A DNA stretch of 64,000 nucleotides from Streptomyces sp. JJ66 (lineage in GTDB: Bacteria > Actinomycetota > Actinomycetes > Streptomycetales > Streptomycetaceae): positions 20,486-84,485 of the forward strand of contig NZ_JAEVFI010000014.1 in assembly GCF_019303495.1 (NCBI RefSeq), written 5' to 3'. Below, one piece after another: positions 29,904-43,599 of the stretch. The notes under the pieces were generated by a model. The model ran no database searches, was not told the DNA's origin, and worked only from the letters and a program-made list of their open reading frames with translations. Position numbers and translations under genes: made by a program. The first letter of the stretch is position 1, and each line of letters opens with the position of its first letter.

Positions 29904-30881
29904 TCAGCCCACCATCTCCTCGGTCAGTGTGGCCTCCGTGCCGGGGATGCCGAGGTCACTGGCGCGCTTGTCAGCCATCGCCAGCAGGCGGCGGATGCGG
30001 CCCGCCACCGCGTCCTTCGTCAGCGGCGGGTCGGCGAGCGCGCCCAGCTCCTCCAGCGACGCCTGCTTGTGCTCCATGCGCAGCCGCCCGGCCGCGGCCA
30101 GGTGCTCGGGAACGTCGTCGGCGAGGATCTCCAGCGCCCGCTGCACCCGCGCCCCGGCGGCCACCGCGGCGCGCGCCGAGCGGCGCAGGTTCGCGTCGTC
30201 GAAGTTGGCCAGCCGGTTCGCCGTCGCCCGCACCTCGCGGCGCATGCGGCGCTCCTCCCAGGCGAGCACCGACTCGTGCGCACCCAGCCGCGTCAACAGC
30301 GCGCCGATCGCGTCACCGTCCCGGACGACGACGCGGTCCACGCCGCGCACCTCGCGGGCCTTGGCCGGGATCTGGAGCCGCCGTGCCGCGCCGACGAGCG
30401 CGAGCGCCGCCTCGGGGCCCGGGCAGGTGACCTCCAGCGAGGAGGAGCGGCCCGGTTCGGTGAGCGAGCCGTGCGCGAGGAAGGCACCGCGCCAGGCGGC
30501 TTCCGCGTCGCACGTGGCGCCGGAGACGACCTGCGGGGGCAGTCCGCGGATCGGGCGGCCGCGCCCGTCCACCAGCCCGGTCTGCCGGGCGAGCTGGTCC
30601 CCGCCCGCGACCACCCGCACGACGTAGCGGCTGCCGCGCCGCAGCCCGCCGGGGGCCATCACCACCAGGTCGGACGAATGGCCGAAGATCTCCAGGATGT
30701 CCTTGCGCAGGCGGCGCGCCGCGATGCCGGTGTCCAGCTCGGCCTCGATGACGATGCGCCCGCTGACCAGGTGCAGCCCGCCGGCGAACCGCAGGATGGA
30801 GGAGACCTCCGACTTCCGGCAGCAGGTCCGCGTCACGGGAAGCCGCGAGATCTCGTCCTTCACCGCTGCCGTCATCGCCAT
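29904..30881 (-). CDS. whiA: Sporulation transcription factor WhiA
   Basis: WhiA acts with WhiB to activate the switch to sporulation septation in Streptomyces. The 325-residue product has the N-terminal homing-endonuclease-like (LAGLIDADG-derived) domain, seen in [19 protein letters not shown] and [16 protein letters not shown], and the C-terminal DNA-binding helix-turn-helix around [20 protein letters not shown]. The endonuclease catalytic acids are not expected to be active in this family. The ATG at 30881 gives [14 protein letters not shown]; it overlaps the end of yvcK by 10 bases, so whiA is translated with its upstream neighbour. Confidence 0.97.
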   Translation of the reverse strand: MAMTAAVKDEISRLPVTRTCCRKSEVSSILRFAGGLHLVSGRIVIEAELDTGIAARRLRKDILEIFGHSSDLVVMAPGGLRRGSRYVVRVVAGGDQLARQTGLVDGRGRPIRGLPPQVVSGATCDAEAAWRGAFLAHGSLTEPGRSSSLEVTCPGPEAALALVGAARRLQIPAKAREVRGVDRVVVRDGDAIGALLTRLGAHESVLAWEERRMRREVRATANRLANFDDANLRRSARAAVAAGARVQRALEILADDVPEHLAAAGRLRMEHKQASLEELGALADPPLTKDAVAGRIRRLLAMADKRASDLGIPGTEATLTEEMVG

Positions 30882-31897
30882 GGGCCGATCCTTCCATGCA
30901 TCCGGAAAATACGGTCGTACGCGGCGGCCAGCCGTACCGGGTCGTGGCGCGCGGTCTGACCGGGCGCGGCAACCCGCGCCAGTTCCACCGTGCCGCCCAG
31001 CCGCTCGGCGGCCTCGCGCAGACTCTGCTGGTCGGGCACAGCATCCTCGTCCGCCAGCACGACGTCGAAGGTGAGTTTAGGGGCGTGTCGGGCCAAAACC
31101 TCCACATGACGCTGCGGGGAAAAACCGGCTGTTTCCCCCGGCTGCGGGGCGAGGTTCAGCGAGAGCACCTTGCGCGCCCGGGTCTCGGCCAGCGCCCCGA
31201 GCAGTTCGGGGACCAGCAGATGGGGGATCACCGAGGAGAACCAGGAGCCGGGGCCGAGAACGACCCAGTCGGCGTCCAGCACCGCTTCGACCACCTCGGG
31301 CACCGCCGGCGGGTCGGTGGGCACCAGGCGCACTTCCCGCACCTCGCCCGGGGTGAGCGCGACGGTGGCCTGGCCGACGACGGTGGTGACGCGGTCGGGC
31401 AGCGCCGGGTCGTGCCCGCGCACCTGGGCCTGGAGCTGGAGCGGGACGGCGGACATGGGCAGCACGCGGCCCTGCGCGCCGAGCAGCTTGCCCACGAGGT
31501 CGAGGGCGGCGACGTGGTTGCCCAGCTGCTCCCACAGCGCGACGATCAGCAGGTTGCCGACGGCGTGACCGCGCAGTTCGCCCTCTCCGGCGAACCGGTG
31601 CTGCACGACGCGGGCCCAAGTCTGCCCCCACTCGTCGTCCCCGCACAGCGCGGCCAGCGCCTTGCGCAGGTCTCCGGGCGGCAGCACGTCGAGTTCGGCG
31701 CGCAGCCGCCCGCTGGAGCCGCCGTCGTCGGCGACGGTGACGACGGCGGTGAGGTCGCCGGTGATGCGGCGCAGCGCGGTGAGCGAGGCGGACAGGCCCA
31801 TGCCGCCGCCCAGCGCCACCACCTTGGGCTGGCCCTTGCTCCCCGGGAGCAGCCTGCGGCGGCGCAGGCGCAGGGAACGGCCGGCGACCGAGCTCAT
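30872..31897 (-). CDS. yvcK: Gluconeogenesis factor YvcK/CofD-like protein
   Basis: A 341-residue protein of the YvcK family, which binds UDP-N-acetylglucosamine and affects carbon metabolism and cell-wall synthesis. The glycine-rich Rossmann motif [19 protein letters not shown] is near residue 25, followed by [19 protein letters not shown]. The segment [19 protein letters not shown] is also characteristic. It is the middle gene of rapZ-yvcK-whiA: its ATG overlaps the rapZ stop by 4 bases, and its end overlaps whiA by 10 bases. Confidence 0.95.
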   Translation of the reverse strand: MSSVAGRSLRLRRRRLLPGSKGQPKVVALGGGMGLSASLTALRRITGDLTAVVTVADDGGSSGRLRAELDVLPPGDLRKALAALCGDDEWGQTWARVVQHRFAGEGELRGHAVGNLLIVALWEQLGNHVAALDLVGKLLGAQGRVLPMSAVPLQLQAQVRGHDPALPDRVTTVVGQATVALTPGEVREVRLVPTDPPAVPEVVEAVLDADWVVLGPGSWFSSVIPHLLVPELLGALAETRARKVLSLNLAPQPGETAGFSPQRHVEVLARHAPKLTFDVVLADEDAVPDQQSLREAAERLGGTVELARVAAPGQTARHDPVRLAAAYDRIFRMHGRIGPWR

Positions 31898-32880
31898 TCG
31901 CGTCCCATGTCCCGGTGGACGACGACGGTCTCCACGCCCTCCGCCGACAGCCTGCGGCCCAGCCGCTCGCTCATGGCGACGCTGCGGTGCTTGCCGCCGG
32001 TGCAGCCGATGGCGATGGTGACGTAGCGCTTGCCCTCGCGCCGGTATCCGGCGGCCACGAGCTGGAGGAGTTCGGCGTAGCGGTCAAGGAACTCCTTGGC
32101 CCCGGGCTGGTCGAAGACGTAGTCGGCCACCTCGGGGCTGGTGCCGGTGAAGGGGCGCAGCTCGGGCACCCAGTGCGGGTTGGGCAGGAAGCGGCAGTCG
32201 GCGACCAGGTCGGCGTCCACCGGCAGGCCGTACTTGTAGCCGAAGGACATCACCGTGGCCCGCAGCTCGGGTTCCTCGTCCCCGGCGAACTGGGCGTCCA
32301 TCTTGGCGCGCAGTTCGTGCACGTTGAGGCTGGAGGTGTCGATCACCAGGTCGGCGTCGCCGCGCAGCTCGCGCAACAGGTCGCGCTCGGCGGCGATGCC
32401 GTCCACGATGCGGCCGTCGCCCTGCAGCGGGTGCGGGCGGCGCACCGACTCGAAACGGCGCACCAGCGCGTCGTCGGACGCCTCCAGGAAGACGGTGCGC
32501 CGGGTGACGCGCTTGGCCTCCAGGTCGGCCAGCGACTCCTTGAGGTTTTCGAAGAAGCGGCGCCCGCGGACGTCCACGACGACGGCGATGCGGGCGACGT
32601 TGCCCTGCGAGCGGGCGCCGAGGTCCACCATGGTGGAGATCAGGGCGGGCGGCAGGTTGTCCACGACGAACCAGCCGAGGTCTTCCAGGCACTTGGCGGC
32701 GGTGCTGCGGCCCGCGCCGGACATGCCGGAGATGATCACCAGCTCGGGGATCGTCACCTTCTCGGCGCCGTTGCCCTCGGCTGCCGGCGTGGCCGTGTTC
32801 ACCTGTGCTCCCGTGTCGTCGCTGGGTCCCGCGGGTGTGGCCTGCGGGGTGCTGCTGGTTCTGTTCCGGTGCTCGCTCAT
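31894..32880 (-). CDS. rapZ: RNase adapter / nucleotide-binding protein RapZ
   Basis: A 328-residue P-loop protein. In E. coli RapZ controls glucosamine-6-phosphate synthase through small RNAs; in streptomycetes its role is less clear. Walker A is [19 protein letters not shown] near residue 50. The C-terminal domain has the conserved [20 protein letters not shown]. The ATG at 32880 is preferred to one 60 bases upstream because GGGGGAG lies at good spacing and the longer form would overlap uvrC. The first 40 residues are a disordered Thr/Ala/Pro extension. Confidence 0.93.
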   Translation of the reverse strand: MSEHRNRTSSTPQATPAGPSDDTGAQVNTATPAAEGNGAEKVTIPELVIISGMSGAGRSTAAKCLEDLGWFVVDNLPPALISTMVDLGARSQGNVARIAVVVDVRGRRFFENLKESLADLEAKRVTRRTVFLEASDDALVRRFESVRRPHPLQGDGRIVDGIAAERDLLRELRGDADLVIDTSSLNVHELRAKMDAQFAGDEEPELRATVMSFGYKYGLPVDADLVADCRFLPNPHWVPELRPFTGTSPEVADYVFDQPGAKEFLDRYAELLQLVAAGYRREGKRYVTIAIGCTGGKHRSVAMSERLGRRLSAEGVETVVVHRDMGRE

Positions 32881-32926
32881 CGGCTGCTCCCCCGGTGGTC
32901 GGTGCGATGCGTGCGCGTTGGCACGC

Positions 32927-34987
32927 CTACGGTCCATCATCGTCGATGATCTCGCCGGTGGTGGTGTTGACCGCCGGTACGCCGCGCTGCTGCCCGGCGA
33001 GCGCGGCGGCGACCGTCTCGGCGGTCCTGCGGCCGATGCCGGGCACCTCGCAGATCTGCTCGATGGTGGCCGTGCGCAGCCGCTTGACCGAACCGAAGTG
33101 CTTGACGAGGGCCTGCTTGCGGGTCTCGCCCAGGCCGGGTACCGCGTCCAGCGGACCGGCCTTCAGCGCGCGGGAGCGTTTGCCCCGCTGGTAGCGGATC
33201 GCGAACCGGTGGGCCTCGTCGCGCACCCGCTGGAGCAGGTAGAGCCCTTCGCTGCTGCGCGGCAGCACCACGGGGTCGTCGTCGCCGGGCAGCCACACCT
33301 CTTCCAGGCGTTTGGCCAGGCCGCAGACGGCGACGTCGTCGATGCCCAGTTCGTCCAGCGCGGCGCGGGCGGCGGCGACCTGGGGCTGCCCGCCGTCCAC
33401 GACGACGAGCTGCGGCGGGTAGGCGAAGCGTTTGGGCCTGCCCTCGGGCGTGCGCGGTCCGCTCCGCACGGCGTTGCCCGCCGCGTCCAGCACCTCACCT
33501 TGCGCCTCGCCCTGCGCCGCGGGTGGCCCGGGCTCCTCGGTGCCGTTCCCCTCGCCGTCCTCGGGCACGGCCCACTCGCCCGTCTCCTGGCGTTCGGCCA
33601 GGTAGCGGCGGAAGCGGCGCCCCACGACCTCGCGCATGGCGCGCACGTCGTCCTGACCGGCGAAGGACTTGATCTGGAAACGGCGGTACTCGCTCTTGCG
33701 GGCGAGCCCGTCCTCGAAGACGACCATGGACGCCACCACGTCCTCGCCCTGGAGGTGGGAGACGTCGAAGCACTCGATGCGCAGCGGTACGGAGTCCAGG
33801 TCGAGCGCCTGGGCGATCTCCTCCAGCGCGCGGGAGCGGGTGGTCAGGTCGGAGGCGCGCTTGGTCTTGTGCAGGGCGAGGGACTGCTGCGCGTTGCGCC
33901 GCACGGTCTCCATCAGCGCGCGCTTGTCGCCACGCTGGGGTATGCGCAGGCTGACGCGGGAGCCTCGGCGGGCGGTGAGCCACTGGCTGATGGGCTCCAC
34001 CGGGTCGGGCAGCGCGGGGACGAGGACTTCCTTCGGCACGGCGTCGCCCTTCTCCTCCCCGTAGAGCTGCTGCAACGCGTGCTCGACGAGGTCGGCGCTG
34101 GAGACGGCCTCCACCTTGTCGGTGACCCAGCCGCGCTGGCCGCGCACCCGGCCGCCGCGCACGTGGAAGATCTGCACGGCGGCCTCCAGCTCGTCCTCCG
34201 CCAGCGCGATCAGGTCGGCGTCGGTGGCGTCGGTGAGGACGACGGCGTTCTTCTCCATGGCCCGCTTCAGCGCCCCGAGGTCGTCGCGCAGCCGGGCGGC
34301 CTTCTCGTACTCCAGCTCCTCGGCCGCTTCCCGCATGGCCGCTTCCAGCCGGCGCACGTGGGCGCCGGTGCGCCCGGCCATGAACTCGGCGAACTCCTCC
34401 GCCAGTTCGCGGTGGTCCTCGGGGCTGATGCGGCCGACGCAGGGCGCGGCGCACTTGTCGATGTAGCCCAGCAGGCAGGGGCGGCCGATCTGCGCGGAGC
34501 GCTTGAAGACACCAGCGGAGCAGGTGCGCACGGGGAAGACGCGCAGCAGCAGGTCCACGGTCTCGCGGATCGCCCAGGCGTGGCCGTAGGGGCCGAAGTA
34601 GCGCACGCCCTTCTTCTTGGCGCCGCGCATGACCTGCACCCGGGGGAACTCCTCGTTCATCGTCACGGCGAGGAACGGGTAGCTCTTGTCGTCCCGGTAC
34701 TTGACGTTGAAGCGGGGGTCGAACTCCTTGATCCAGGTGTACTCCAGCTGGAGCGCCTCGACCTCGGTGCCGACGACCGTCCACTCCACGGAGGCCGCCG
34801 TCGTCACCATCGTGCGGGTGCGCGGGTGCAGCCCGGCCAGGTCCTGGAAGTAGGACGCCAGGCGCTGCCGCAGGCTCTTGGCCTTGCCGACGTAGATCAC
34901 CCGGCGGTGCTCGTCGCGGAAGCGGTAGACGCCCGGCGAATCCGGGATCTGGCCCGGTTCGGGCCGGTAGCTGGACGGATCTGCCAT
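32927..34987 (-). CDS. uvrC: Excinuclease ABC subunit UvrC
   Basis: A 686-residue nuclease that makes both cuts in nucleotide excision repair. The N-terminal GIY-YIG domain is clear ([18 protein letters not shown], near residues 15-40). The UVR motif near residue 210 is [17 protein letters not shown] and binds UvrB. The RNase H-like domain for the 5' cut begins at [19 protein letters not shown], and two helix-hairpin-helix motifs close the protein ([18 protein letters not shown] and [15 protein letters not shown]). An unusual Glu/Gly/Ala-rich insertion lies near residues 460-510. The ATG at 34987 has TAGGGT exactly 7 bases upstream, implying a leaderless transcript. Confidence 0.97.
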   Translation of the reverse strand: MADPSSYRPEPGQIPDSPGVYRFRDEHRRVIYVGKAKSLRQRLASYFQDLAGLHPRTRTMVTTAASVEWTVVGTEVEALQLEYTWIKEFDPRFNVKYRDDKSYPFLAVTMNEEFPRVQVMRGAKKKGVRYFGPYGHAWAIRETVDLLLRVFPVRTCSAGVFKRSAQIGRPCLLGYIDKCAAPCVGRISPEDHRELAEEFAEFMAGRTGAHVRRLEAAMREAAEELEYEKAARLRDDLGALKRAMEKNAVVLTDATDADLIALAEDELEAAVQIFHVRGGRVRGQRGWVTDKVEAVSSADLVEHALQQLYGEEKGDAVPKEVLVPALPDPVEPISQWLTARRGSRVSLRIPQRGDKRALMETVRRNAQQSLALHKTKRASDLTTRSRALEEIAQALDLDSVPLRIECFDVSHLQGEDVVASMVVFEDGLARKSEYRRFQIKSFAGQDDVRAMREVVGRRFRRYLAERQETGEWAVPEDGEGNGTEEPGPPAAQGEAQGEVLDAAGNAVRSGPRTPEGRPKRFAYPPQLVVVDGGQPQVAAARAALDELGIDDVAVCGLAKRLEEVWLPGDDDPVVLPRSSEGLYLLQRVRDEAHRFAIRYQRGKRSRALKAGPLDAVPGLGETRKQALVKHFGSVKRLRTATIEQICEVPGIGRRTAETVAAALAGQQRGVPAVNTTTGEIIDDDGP

Positions 34988-34994
34988 GTCGGAC

Positions 34995-35000
34995 ACCCTA
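34995..35000 (-). promoter_or_regulatory. -10 element of leaderless uvrC
   Basis: TAGGGT on the minus strand ends 7 bases before the uvrC ATG and decides between this start and an upstream GTG. Confidence 0.5.
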
Positions 35001-35099
35001 CGTGCGGGCGGGGACAGTCCTCGGTGACGGTGTTGGGGAGGGGAGACGAGGGGAGGTGCCACCGTCCGCCGTGGGTCTCCCCGCGCCGGGGAGAGGCCG

Positions 35100-35756
35100 C
35101 TACCAGCCGCGCTCGCGCCACTGCGGCAGGTGCGGGCGTTCGGCACCGAGGGAGGTGTCGTCCCCGTGGCCAGGGTAGACCCAGGTCTCGTCGGGCAGTT
35201 CGCCGAACAGCTTGGTCTCCACGTCGTGCAGCAGGCTGCGGAAGTGCTCGGCGTTGCCGAAGGTGTTGCCGACGCCGCCGGGGAAGAGGCAGTCGCCGGT
35301 GAACGCGTGCGGGTGGCCGTGCGGGTCGTCGTAGACGAGCACGATGGAGCCCGGGGTGTGGCCGACCAGGTGGCGGGCGGTGAGGCGGCAGGCGCCGAAG
35401 GTGAGGGAGTCGCCGTCGTCCAGCGGCACGTCGGTGGGCACCGGGATGCCGTCGGCGTCCTCGCGCCCGGCGTAGGTGCGGGCGCCGGTGGCGGTGACCA
35501 CCTCCTCCAGCGCCTGCCAGTGGTCCCCGTGCCGGTGGGTGGTGACGACGCCGGTGATGCCGTCGCCGCCGATGAGGTGCAGCAGCGTCTCGGGGTCGTT
35601 GGCGGCGTCGATGAGCAGCTGCTCGCCGGTGGTGCGGCAGCGCAGCAGGTAGGCGTTGTTGTCCATCGGGCCGACGGAGACCTTGGAGATCATCAGGTCG
35701 GCCAGCTCGTGGACGTCGGCCGGACCTCCGAGGGTGACCTTTCCGGTGTAGGGCAT
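35100..35756 (-). CDS. MBL-fold metallo-hydrolase (glyoxalase II-like)
   Basis: A 218-residue metallo-beta-lactamase-fold hydrolase. The metal-binding motif is [17 protein letters not shown] near residue 78, followed by the second-site histidine in [18 protein letters not shown], the Asp in [15 protein letters not shown] and a final His in YPGHGDDT. The last two are typical of glyoxalase II and related thioester hydrolases. AGGAG lies just before the ATG. It follows a mycothiol-dependent enzyme in the same direction, so the natural substrate could be a mycothiol thioester; that is inference. Confidence 0.88.
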   Translation of the reverse strand: MPYTGKVTLGGPADVHELADLMISKVSVGPMDNNAYLLRCRTTGEQLLIDAANDPETLLHLIGGDGITGVVTTHRHGDHWQALEEVVTATGARTYAGREDADGIPVPTDVPLDDGDSLTFGACRLTARHLVGHTPGSIVLVYDDPHGHPHAFTGDCLFPGGVGNTFGNAEHFRSLLHDVETKLFGELPDETWVYPGHGDDTSLGAERPHLPQWRERGW

Positions 35757-35818
35757 GGTGTCTCCTTGCGGACGAGGGCGGACGGGAGGGACGGGGGCGG
35801 CTGGGAGGACCGGAGTGG

Positions 35819-36625
35819 TTACAGCGGCGGCAGCGGCGGCAGCTGGCCGCTGCTCGCGGTGAGGCCGGTGCCGGTGGTGCGGCCGGCGAGCCAGCCCGCG
35901 AGCGCGGCGGGCGTACCGGTGATGACGACGGGGCCGGTGGCGTCGCCCTCCCCGTCCGGGCCGCCGGGGTTTATCGGCCGCCCGGTGCGCCAGGTGCGGC
36001 CGTCCTCAGCGCGCAGCTCGATGGCCGGGACCTCGGAGTTGCCGGTGAAGCGCTTGGCCAGGTAGGCGATGAGGCGGCTGGTGAACTCGGCGGGCAGGTC
36101 CTCCGGTGTCCGGCCGGAGCCGAGGTCGAGGTGGTGCAGTTCGATCTCCACCTGGCGGCGGAAGGGGATGGCGGACGCGGTGTCCTTGACGCCGCCACGC
36201 AGTTCCAGCAGCCGCTGCCACCGCTCACCGTGGTACTGGGCGAAGGCCCGGTCCAGCCGCTCGGCGGTGGCCCGGATGTCGTGCAGCTGCTCACCCAGCG
36301 GGCGGGCGGAGCCGCGCTCGATGTCGGCCTCGCGGGCCTCGGCGCTGCGGTACATCGGGCGGCCTTCGAGAACGTTGACCAGCGCGTCGGCGTTGCGTGC
36401 GAGGTGGGTGAGGACGTGCCCACGGGTCCAGCCCGGCAAGGTGGAGGACGCGGTGACCGCCTGCTCCTCGGTGGCGCCGTCGGCCGTCAGCCGCTCGGCG
36501 GCCGCCAGCAGGGCGTCGGTGGACTCCCGCAGGGCGGCGACGTCCGTCTCGGCCTGCTCGGCTGCGGCGGCCTGGTCGGCTGCGGCGGCGTGGTCGGGCT
36601 GGGGCTGGCGCTCGGGCGAAGTCAT
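35819..36625 (-). CDS. Maleylpyruvate isomerase-family mycothiol-dependent enzyme
   Basis: A 268-residue protein of the DinB-like mycothiol-dependent superfamily. The N-terminal 40 residues are Ala/Gln/Asp-rich and probably disordered. The metal-binding pattern is visible as His in LPGWTRGHVLTHLARNADAL near residue 75 and HHLDL near residue 165 (VEIELHHLDLGSG). The C-terminal part ends in a small sterol-carrier-like domain (GDATGPVVITGTPAALAGWL). It is leaderless with a good promoter and is followed by the metallo-hydrolase gene. The substrate is unknown. Confidence 0.85.
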   Translation of the reverse strand: MTSPERQPQPDHAAAADQAAAAEQAETDVAALRESTDALLAAAERLTADGATEEQAVTASSTLPGWTRGHVLTHLARNADALVNVLEGRPMYRSAEAREADIERGSARPLGEQLHDIRATAERLDRAFAQYHGERWQRLLELRGGVKDTASAIPFRRQVEIELHHLDLGSGRTPEDLPAEFTSRLIAYLAKRFTGNSEVPAIELRAEDGRTWRTGRPINPGGPDGEGDATGPVVITGTPAALAGWLAGRTTGTGLTASSGQLPPLPPL

Positions 36626-36631
36626 GATCCA

Positions 36632-36660
36632 ACGCTATCCCCGCCGCACGTTCGGGTGAA
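36632..36660 (-). promoter_or_regulatory. Leaderless promoter of the mycothiol-dependent enzyme gene
   Basis: TTCACC (36655-36660) and TAGCGT (36632-36637), read on the minus strand, are 17 bases apart. The -10 ends 6 bases before the ATG. Confidence 0.6.
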
Positions 36661-36819
36661 GCCGGACGCGAGGTGGGCCGTTCCGCGCCGAATCGAATGT
36701 GCGTGCTATAAGCTCGCGTGCGGGGCATCCGGGCGACATTCCGGCAGCGGCCCCCATACCCTGAACGGGGGGCCGCCTGTCCGTGCCCTCACCCTCATAC
36801 CGGAAAGGTGCCGACCGGC

Positions 36820-39740
<2,921 letters not shown>

Positions 39741-39744
<4 letters not shown>

Positions 39745-40175
39745 GTGGCGAGAAGGCCCACGCGGGGCCACGGCCCGGCCGCCGGGCGGTACTGCGCGGC
39801 GCTGCGGTGACGGCGGCCGGGGCGGCGGGCCTGAGTGCCGCCGGATGCGCGGGCGCCGACGGCCCACCCCCCGAGCCGCCCAGCGAGCCGGTGACACTGG
39901 GTCCCGCGTCCAAGGTGGGGGTTGGCGAGGCACAGGTGTTCCCCGGGCAGAACGTCCTCGTCTCCCAGCCGGAGGCGGGCACCTACCGGGCGTTCAGCGC
40001 GGTGTGCACCCACAAGCAGTGCCCGATCCCGTTCGTGGAGCGGCAAGAAGCCGTCTGCACCTGTCACGGCTCACGCTTCGACGTGATGAGCGGCGAGGTA
40101 CGGCAGGGCCCGGCCACGCGCCCCCTGCCCCCGGTCCCCATCCAGCTGGACGGCGACGACCTGGTGGCGGGGTAG
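39741..40175 (+). CDS. Exported Rieske [2Fe-2S] protein with Tat signal and lipobox
   Basis: A 144-residue secreted Rieske protein. The N-terminus has a twin-arginine signal (GRRAVLRG, Arg pair near residues 14-15) and a lipobox (LSAAGC, Cys 36), so it is probably exported folded and lipid-anchored. The cluster ligands are CTHKQC and CTCHGSRFD, with the second Cys of each site present, as in the Rieske family of bc1-type proteins. Its redox partner is not encoded nearby. It overlaps uvrA by 4 bases, a link conserved in streptomycetes as far as I recall. Confidence 0.92.
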
Positions 40176-40266
40176 GAGCGCCCCCGGCACGAGGGTGGGG
40201 TGAACGTACCCCGGCGCGCCGCCCCGCGTGCACCCCACCGCGGGCGGCCGCTGGAACGCTGACGCC

Positions 40267-42474
40267 GTGACAGCCTTACGCGCGTTCCTCCTCGCCCTCG
40301 CCACCTCGCTGCTCCTCTCCGGCCTCGCACCGGCCCAGCCACCACCCACGGCCTCCGCACCGCCCCTCACCCGGCACGCCCAGCCCCTCGCCCCCGGGGT
40401 CACGCACACCGCGTGGGAAGAGCCGGACGCGGTGAACCCCCTGCGCGCGGACGCGCTCACCGTGGATCTCACCACGGGCACCCGGGTCGACTACCTCTCC
40501 CCCGCCTCCGTCACCGAGCGCCGTACCGTCAGCGCGCTCACCGCCGCCCACGATCCGGGCCCGGGGCGCCGCACGGTCGCCGCCCTCAACGGCGACTTCT
40601 TCGACCTGAACGCCACCGCCGCCCCCCTTGGACCCGGCATGCGCGACGGCACGCTGCGGCACTCCGGCTCCGGCGGCAGCACCCGCGCTGCCGGCTTCGG
40701 TCCCGGCGGCGCGGGCCGCGTGCTGGACCTCTACTTCGACGGCACGCTCCACCTCCCGCACGGCGCCCGGCATCCGCTCGCGGGGTACAACGCCGCCGAC
40801 GTGCCCGCGAACGGCGTCGGCGCCTACACCTCGCAGTGGGGCCCGGCCGACCGGTCGCTGACCGTGGACGGCGCCGCCGAGACGACCGAGGTGGCCGTGG
40901 CCGACGGCGCGGTGGTATCCGTACGCGACGCCCCCGGCCGTGACCCGGTCCCGCCCGGGACGACGGTCCTGCTCGGCCGGGGTGCCGGTGCCCGCGCCCT
41001 GACCGCGCTCACCCCGGGTGACCCGGTACGGCTGACCTACCAGCCACGCACCGGGGACGGCGGGCCGCTGCCGCGCACCGCGGTCGGCGGGCGCGAGCTG
41101 CTGGTCGTGGACGGGGAGCCGCAGGACTGGACCGGTGCGCCGAACGACCGCGCCGCGCCCCGCACCGCCGTGGGGTTCTCCGCGGACGGGGTGACGCTGT
41201 ACGTGCTCACCGTGGACGGCCGCCAAGCCGCGTCCCGTGGCGTCACGCTGACCCGGCTGGGCCAGATGATGCGGCAGCTGGGCGCCCACCACGCCCTCAA
41301 TCTGGACGGCGGCGGCTCCTCGACGCTGCTGGCCACGGCGGCGGGCAACCGGGCGCCCCGGGTCGTCAACGGCCCGTCCGACGGCGCCGAACGCCCGGTG
41401 CCCAACGGGCTGGCGCTCACCACGCCGCGAGGCAGCGGGCGTCCGGCGGGATTGCGGGTACGCCCGGCACTGGCGGACGCGGAGCCGGACGCGTGGCTCG
41501 GCGGTGCGTCGCCGGTCCGCGTCTTCCCCGGCCTGACCCGGCGGCTGAGCGCCACCGCCTACGACGAGACCTACGGCCCAGCCGACGCCAACCCTCGCTG
41601 GCGCTCGCAGCGGCCGTACTACGGCACGGTGTCCGCCGACGGCACGTTCCGGGCGCGTCGGCCGGGATCGGTCGCGGTGACGGCACGGGACGGCCGGGCA
41701 CACGGGAGCACGCGGCTGGAGGTGCTGGAAGAGCTGACCGAGGTGCGCCCCACGGCCCCACGGCTCGGGCTGGCCGCCCAGGGCGACAGCGCCGCGTTCG
41801 GGCTCAGCGGGGTTGCCGCGAACGGTCTGACGGCCCCGGTCGAGCCCGGCGATGTCCGGCTCACCTACGACCGCGCGCTGTTCGACGTCATCCCGGACCC
41901 GGCGCGGGGGACGTTCACGGTGACAGCGCGCACCGGCTCAGGCGGCGGGCGTATCGCAGCGGAGGTGGCCGGGCGGCAGGCCGTAGTGGAGGTGACGGTC
42001 GGGCTGCGGGACGTGCCGGTAGCCGACTTCGCCGACGCCGCGCGCTGGACCTTCTCGGCAGCCCGCGCCGAGGGCTCGGTGAGCGCGGAACCCCGGGGGC
42101 GGGAGGGTCCCGGTCTGCGGCTGCGGTACGACTTCGGCCGCTCGACGGGGACCCGCGCCGCCTACGTCACTCCGCCCGCGCCACTGGGGGTACCGGGTCG
42201 GCCGCAGGCGTTCACAGTGTGGCTGGACGGTGACGGACACGGGGCGTGGCCGTCGCTGGCGCTGACCGACGCGGCCGGGGTGCGGCACGTGCTGCGCGGG
42301 CCGCACGTGGTGTGGCGCGGCTGGCGGCAGCTGTCGTTCGCGCTGCCACAGGACCTCGCCTACCCGGTGACGGTGGACCGCCTCTATCTGGCGGAGACCC
42401 GGGCATCGGCGCGGTACGCGGGTGAGGTGGTCCTCGATACCCTGACGGCCCGCGTTCCGCAGCCTCTCCCGTGA
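40267..42474 (+). CDS. Secreted phosphodiester glycosidase-family protein
   Basis: A 735-residue exported protein. The GTG at 40267 is preferred because the product then starts with a standard signal peptide (LRAFLLALATSLLLSGLAP). Residues of about 40-380 form the NAGPA (N-acetylglucosamine-1-phosphodiester glycosidase) domain with the hallmark LNLDGGGSSTLLA near residue 350 and an N-terminal block RRTVAALNGDFFDLN. The C-terminal half contains Ig-like beta domains and a carbohydrate-binding-like end. It may trim phosphodiester-linked sugars from wall polymers such as teichoic acids; that is inference. It lies 91 bases after the Rieske gene. Confidence 0.87.
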   Translation: MTALRAFLLALATSLLLSGLAPAQPPPTASAPPLTRHAQPLAPGVTHTAWEEPDAVNPLRADALTVDLTTGTRVDYLSPASVTERRTVSALTAAHDPGPGRRTVAALNGDFFDLNATAAPLGPGMRDGTLRHSGSGGSTRAAGFGPGGAGRVLDLYFDGTLHLPHGARHPLAGYNAADVPANGVGAYTSQWGPADRSLTVDGAAETTEVAVADGAVVSVRDAPGRDPVPPGTTVLLGRGAGARALTALTPGDPVRLTYQPRTGDGGPLPRTAVGGRELLVVDGEPQDWTGAPNDRAAPRTAVGFSADGVTLYVLTVDGRQAASRGVTLTRLGQMMRQLGAHHALNLDGGGSSTLLATAAGNRAPRVVNGPSDGAERPVPNGLALTTPRGSGRPAGLRVRPALADAEPDAWLGGASPVRVFPGLTRRLSATAYDETYGPADANPRWRSQRPYYGTVSADGTFRARRPGSVAVTARDGRAHGSTRLEVLEELTEVRPTAPRLGLAAQGDSAAFGLSGVAANGLTAPVEPGDVRLTYDRALFDVIPDPARGTFTVTARTGSGGGRIAAEVAGRQAVVEVTVGLRDVPVADFADAARWTFSAARAEGSVSAEPRGREGPGLRLRYDFGRSTGTRAAYVTPPAPLGVPGRPQAFTVWLDGDGHGAWPSLALTDAAGVRHVLRGPHVVWRGWRQLSFALPQDLAYPVTVDRLYLAETRASARYAGEVVLDTLTARVPQPLP

Positions 42475-42556
42475 CCGCTCCCGCCCCGGCGGGCGCCGCC
42501 GCACGGCCTTACCCGCTGGCCGGACGCGCCTGCCGCCGGTGGCAGGGAAACGCCGG

Positions 42557-42585
42557 AGGGGCTGAACACCGGGTGTTCAGCCCCT
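42557..42585. terminator. Terminator between glycosidase gene and terC
   Basis: AGGGGCTGAACA (42557-42568) pairs perfectly with 42574-42585 around a 5-base loop, between the two convergent genes and 20 bases from the terC stop. Confidence 0.75.
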
Positions 42586-42604
42586 GCGGCGGGTGCGGGG
42601 GCGG

Positions 42605-43591
42605 CTACTTCACGGACACGTCGTCGTCCGGCTGCGCCGCCTGTGCGTTCGTCTTCTTCGCCGCGATCAGACTGGTGATCGTCGTGACGACCAGAACCCC
42701 ACAGATCACACCCAGCGAGACCGGGGTGGAGATCACCGGGACGTGCACGCCGTACTCGTGCAGCGCGTGCAGGACCAGTTTCACGCCGATGAAGCCGAGG
42801 ATGATCGACAGACCATAGGACAGGTGGACCAGCTTCTTCAGCAGGCCGCCGATGAGGAAGTACAGCTGCCGCAGGCCCATCAGCGCGAAGGCGTTCGCGG
42901 TAAAGACGATGTACGGGTCCTGGGTGAGGCCGAAGATCGCCGGAATGGAGTCCAGCGCGAACAGCACGTCGGTGGTGCCGATGGCGAGCATGACGATCAG
43001 CATCGGCGTCATCAGGCGACGGCCGTTCTCGACGATCGTCATCTTCGTGCCGTGGTACTGGTCGGTCGAGGGGAACTTGCGCTCGATGGCCTTCAAAAGG
43101 CGGTTCTCCTCGTACGCCTCTTCCTCGTCCTCGGCGCGGGCCTCCTGGATGAGCTTCCAGGCGGTCCACACCAGGAACGCGCCGAAGACGAAGAAGATCC
43201 AGGCGAACTGCGAGATGAGCGCGGCGCCGGCGGCGATGAAGCCCGCCCGGAGCACCAGGGCGATCAGCACACCGATCATCAGCACGCGCTGCTGGTAGAT
43301 CGGCGGGACGGAGAACTTCGCCATGATGAGGATGAAGACGAAGAGATTGTCGACGCTCAGCGACTTCTCGGTGATGTACCCGGCGAAGAACTCACCGGAC
43401 GCCTGTGTGTCTCCCCACCACAGCAGGCTGGCGCCGAAGATCACGGCGAGGGCGACCCAGACGGCCGACCAGATACCCGCTTCCCGGATCGACACCTCGT
43501 GCGGCTTGCGACCGCCGATGAAGAAGTCAACGGCGATCAGGGCGCAGAGAACGACGACGGTGACGACCCACGTGGTCAGCGTTACTTCCAT
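42605..43591 (-). CDS. TerC-family integral membrane protein (Mn2+-linked exporter family)
   Basis: A 328-residue TerC-family protein with about eight to nine transmembrane helices. Family marks include SLSVDNLFVFILIMAKFSVP near residue 80, with its acidic residue in the membrane, and FALDSIPAIFGLTQDPYIVFTAN near residue 205. Members have been tied to manganese export and to the metalation of exoenzymes; the old link to tellurite resistance is weak. The ATG at 43591 has GGAGG 8 bases upstream, and this site lies in one arm of a hairpin that belongs to a probable manganese riboswitch. The terminator lies just after the stop. Confidence 0.93.
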   Translation of the reverse strand: MEVTLTTWVVTVVVLCALIAVDFFIGGRKPHEVSIREAGIWSAVWVALAVIFGASLLWWGDTQASGEFFAGYITEKSLSVDNLFVFILIMAKFSVPPIYQQRVLMIGVLIALVLRAGFIAAGAALISQFAWIFFVFGAFLVWTAWKLIQEARAEDEEEAYEENRLLKAIERKFPSTDQYHGTKMTIVENGRRLMTPMLIVMLAIGTTDVLFALDSIPAIFGLTQDPYIVFTANAFALMGLRQLYFLIGGLLKKLVHLSYGLSIILGFIGVKLVLHALHEYGVHVPVISTPVSLGVICGVLVVTTITSLIAAKKTNAQAAQPDDDVSVK

Positions 43592-43599
43592 GCAGCGCT

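Noticed and set aside
32881..32940. Longer RapZ starting at 32940
   Set aside because: It would overlap the end of uvrC, and the ATG at 32880 has a strong ribosome binding site.
36626..36819. LexA box upstream of uvrA
   Set aside because: A CGAAT stretch near 36693 does not continue into the GAAC-N4-GTTC pattern.
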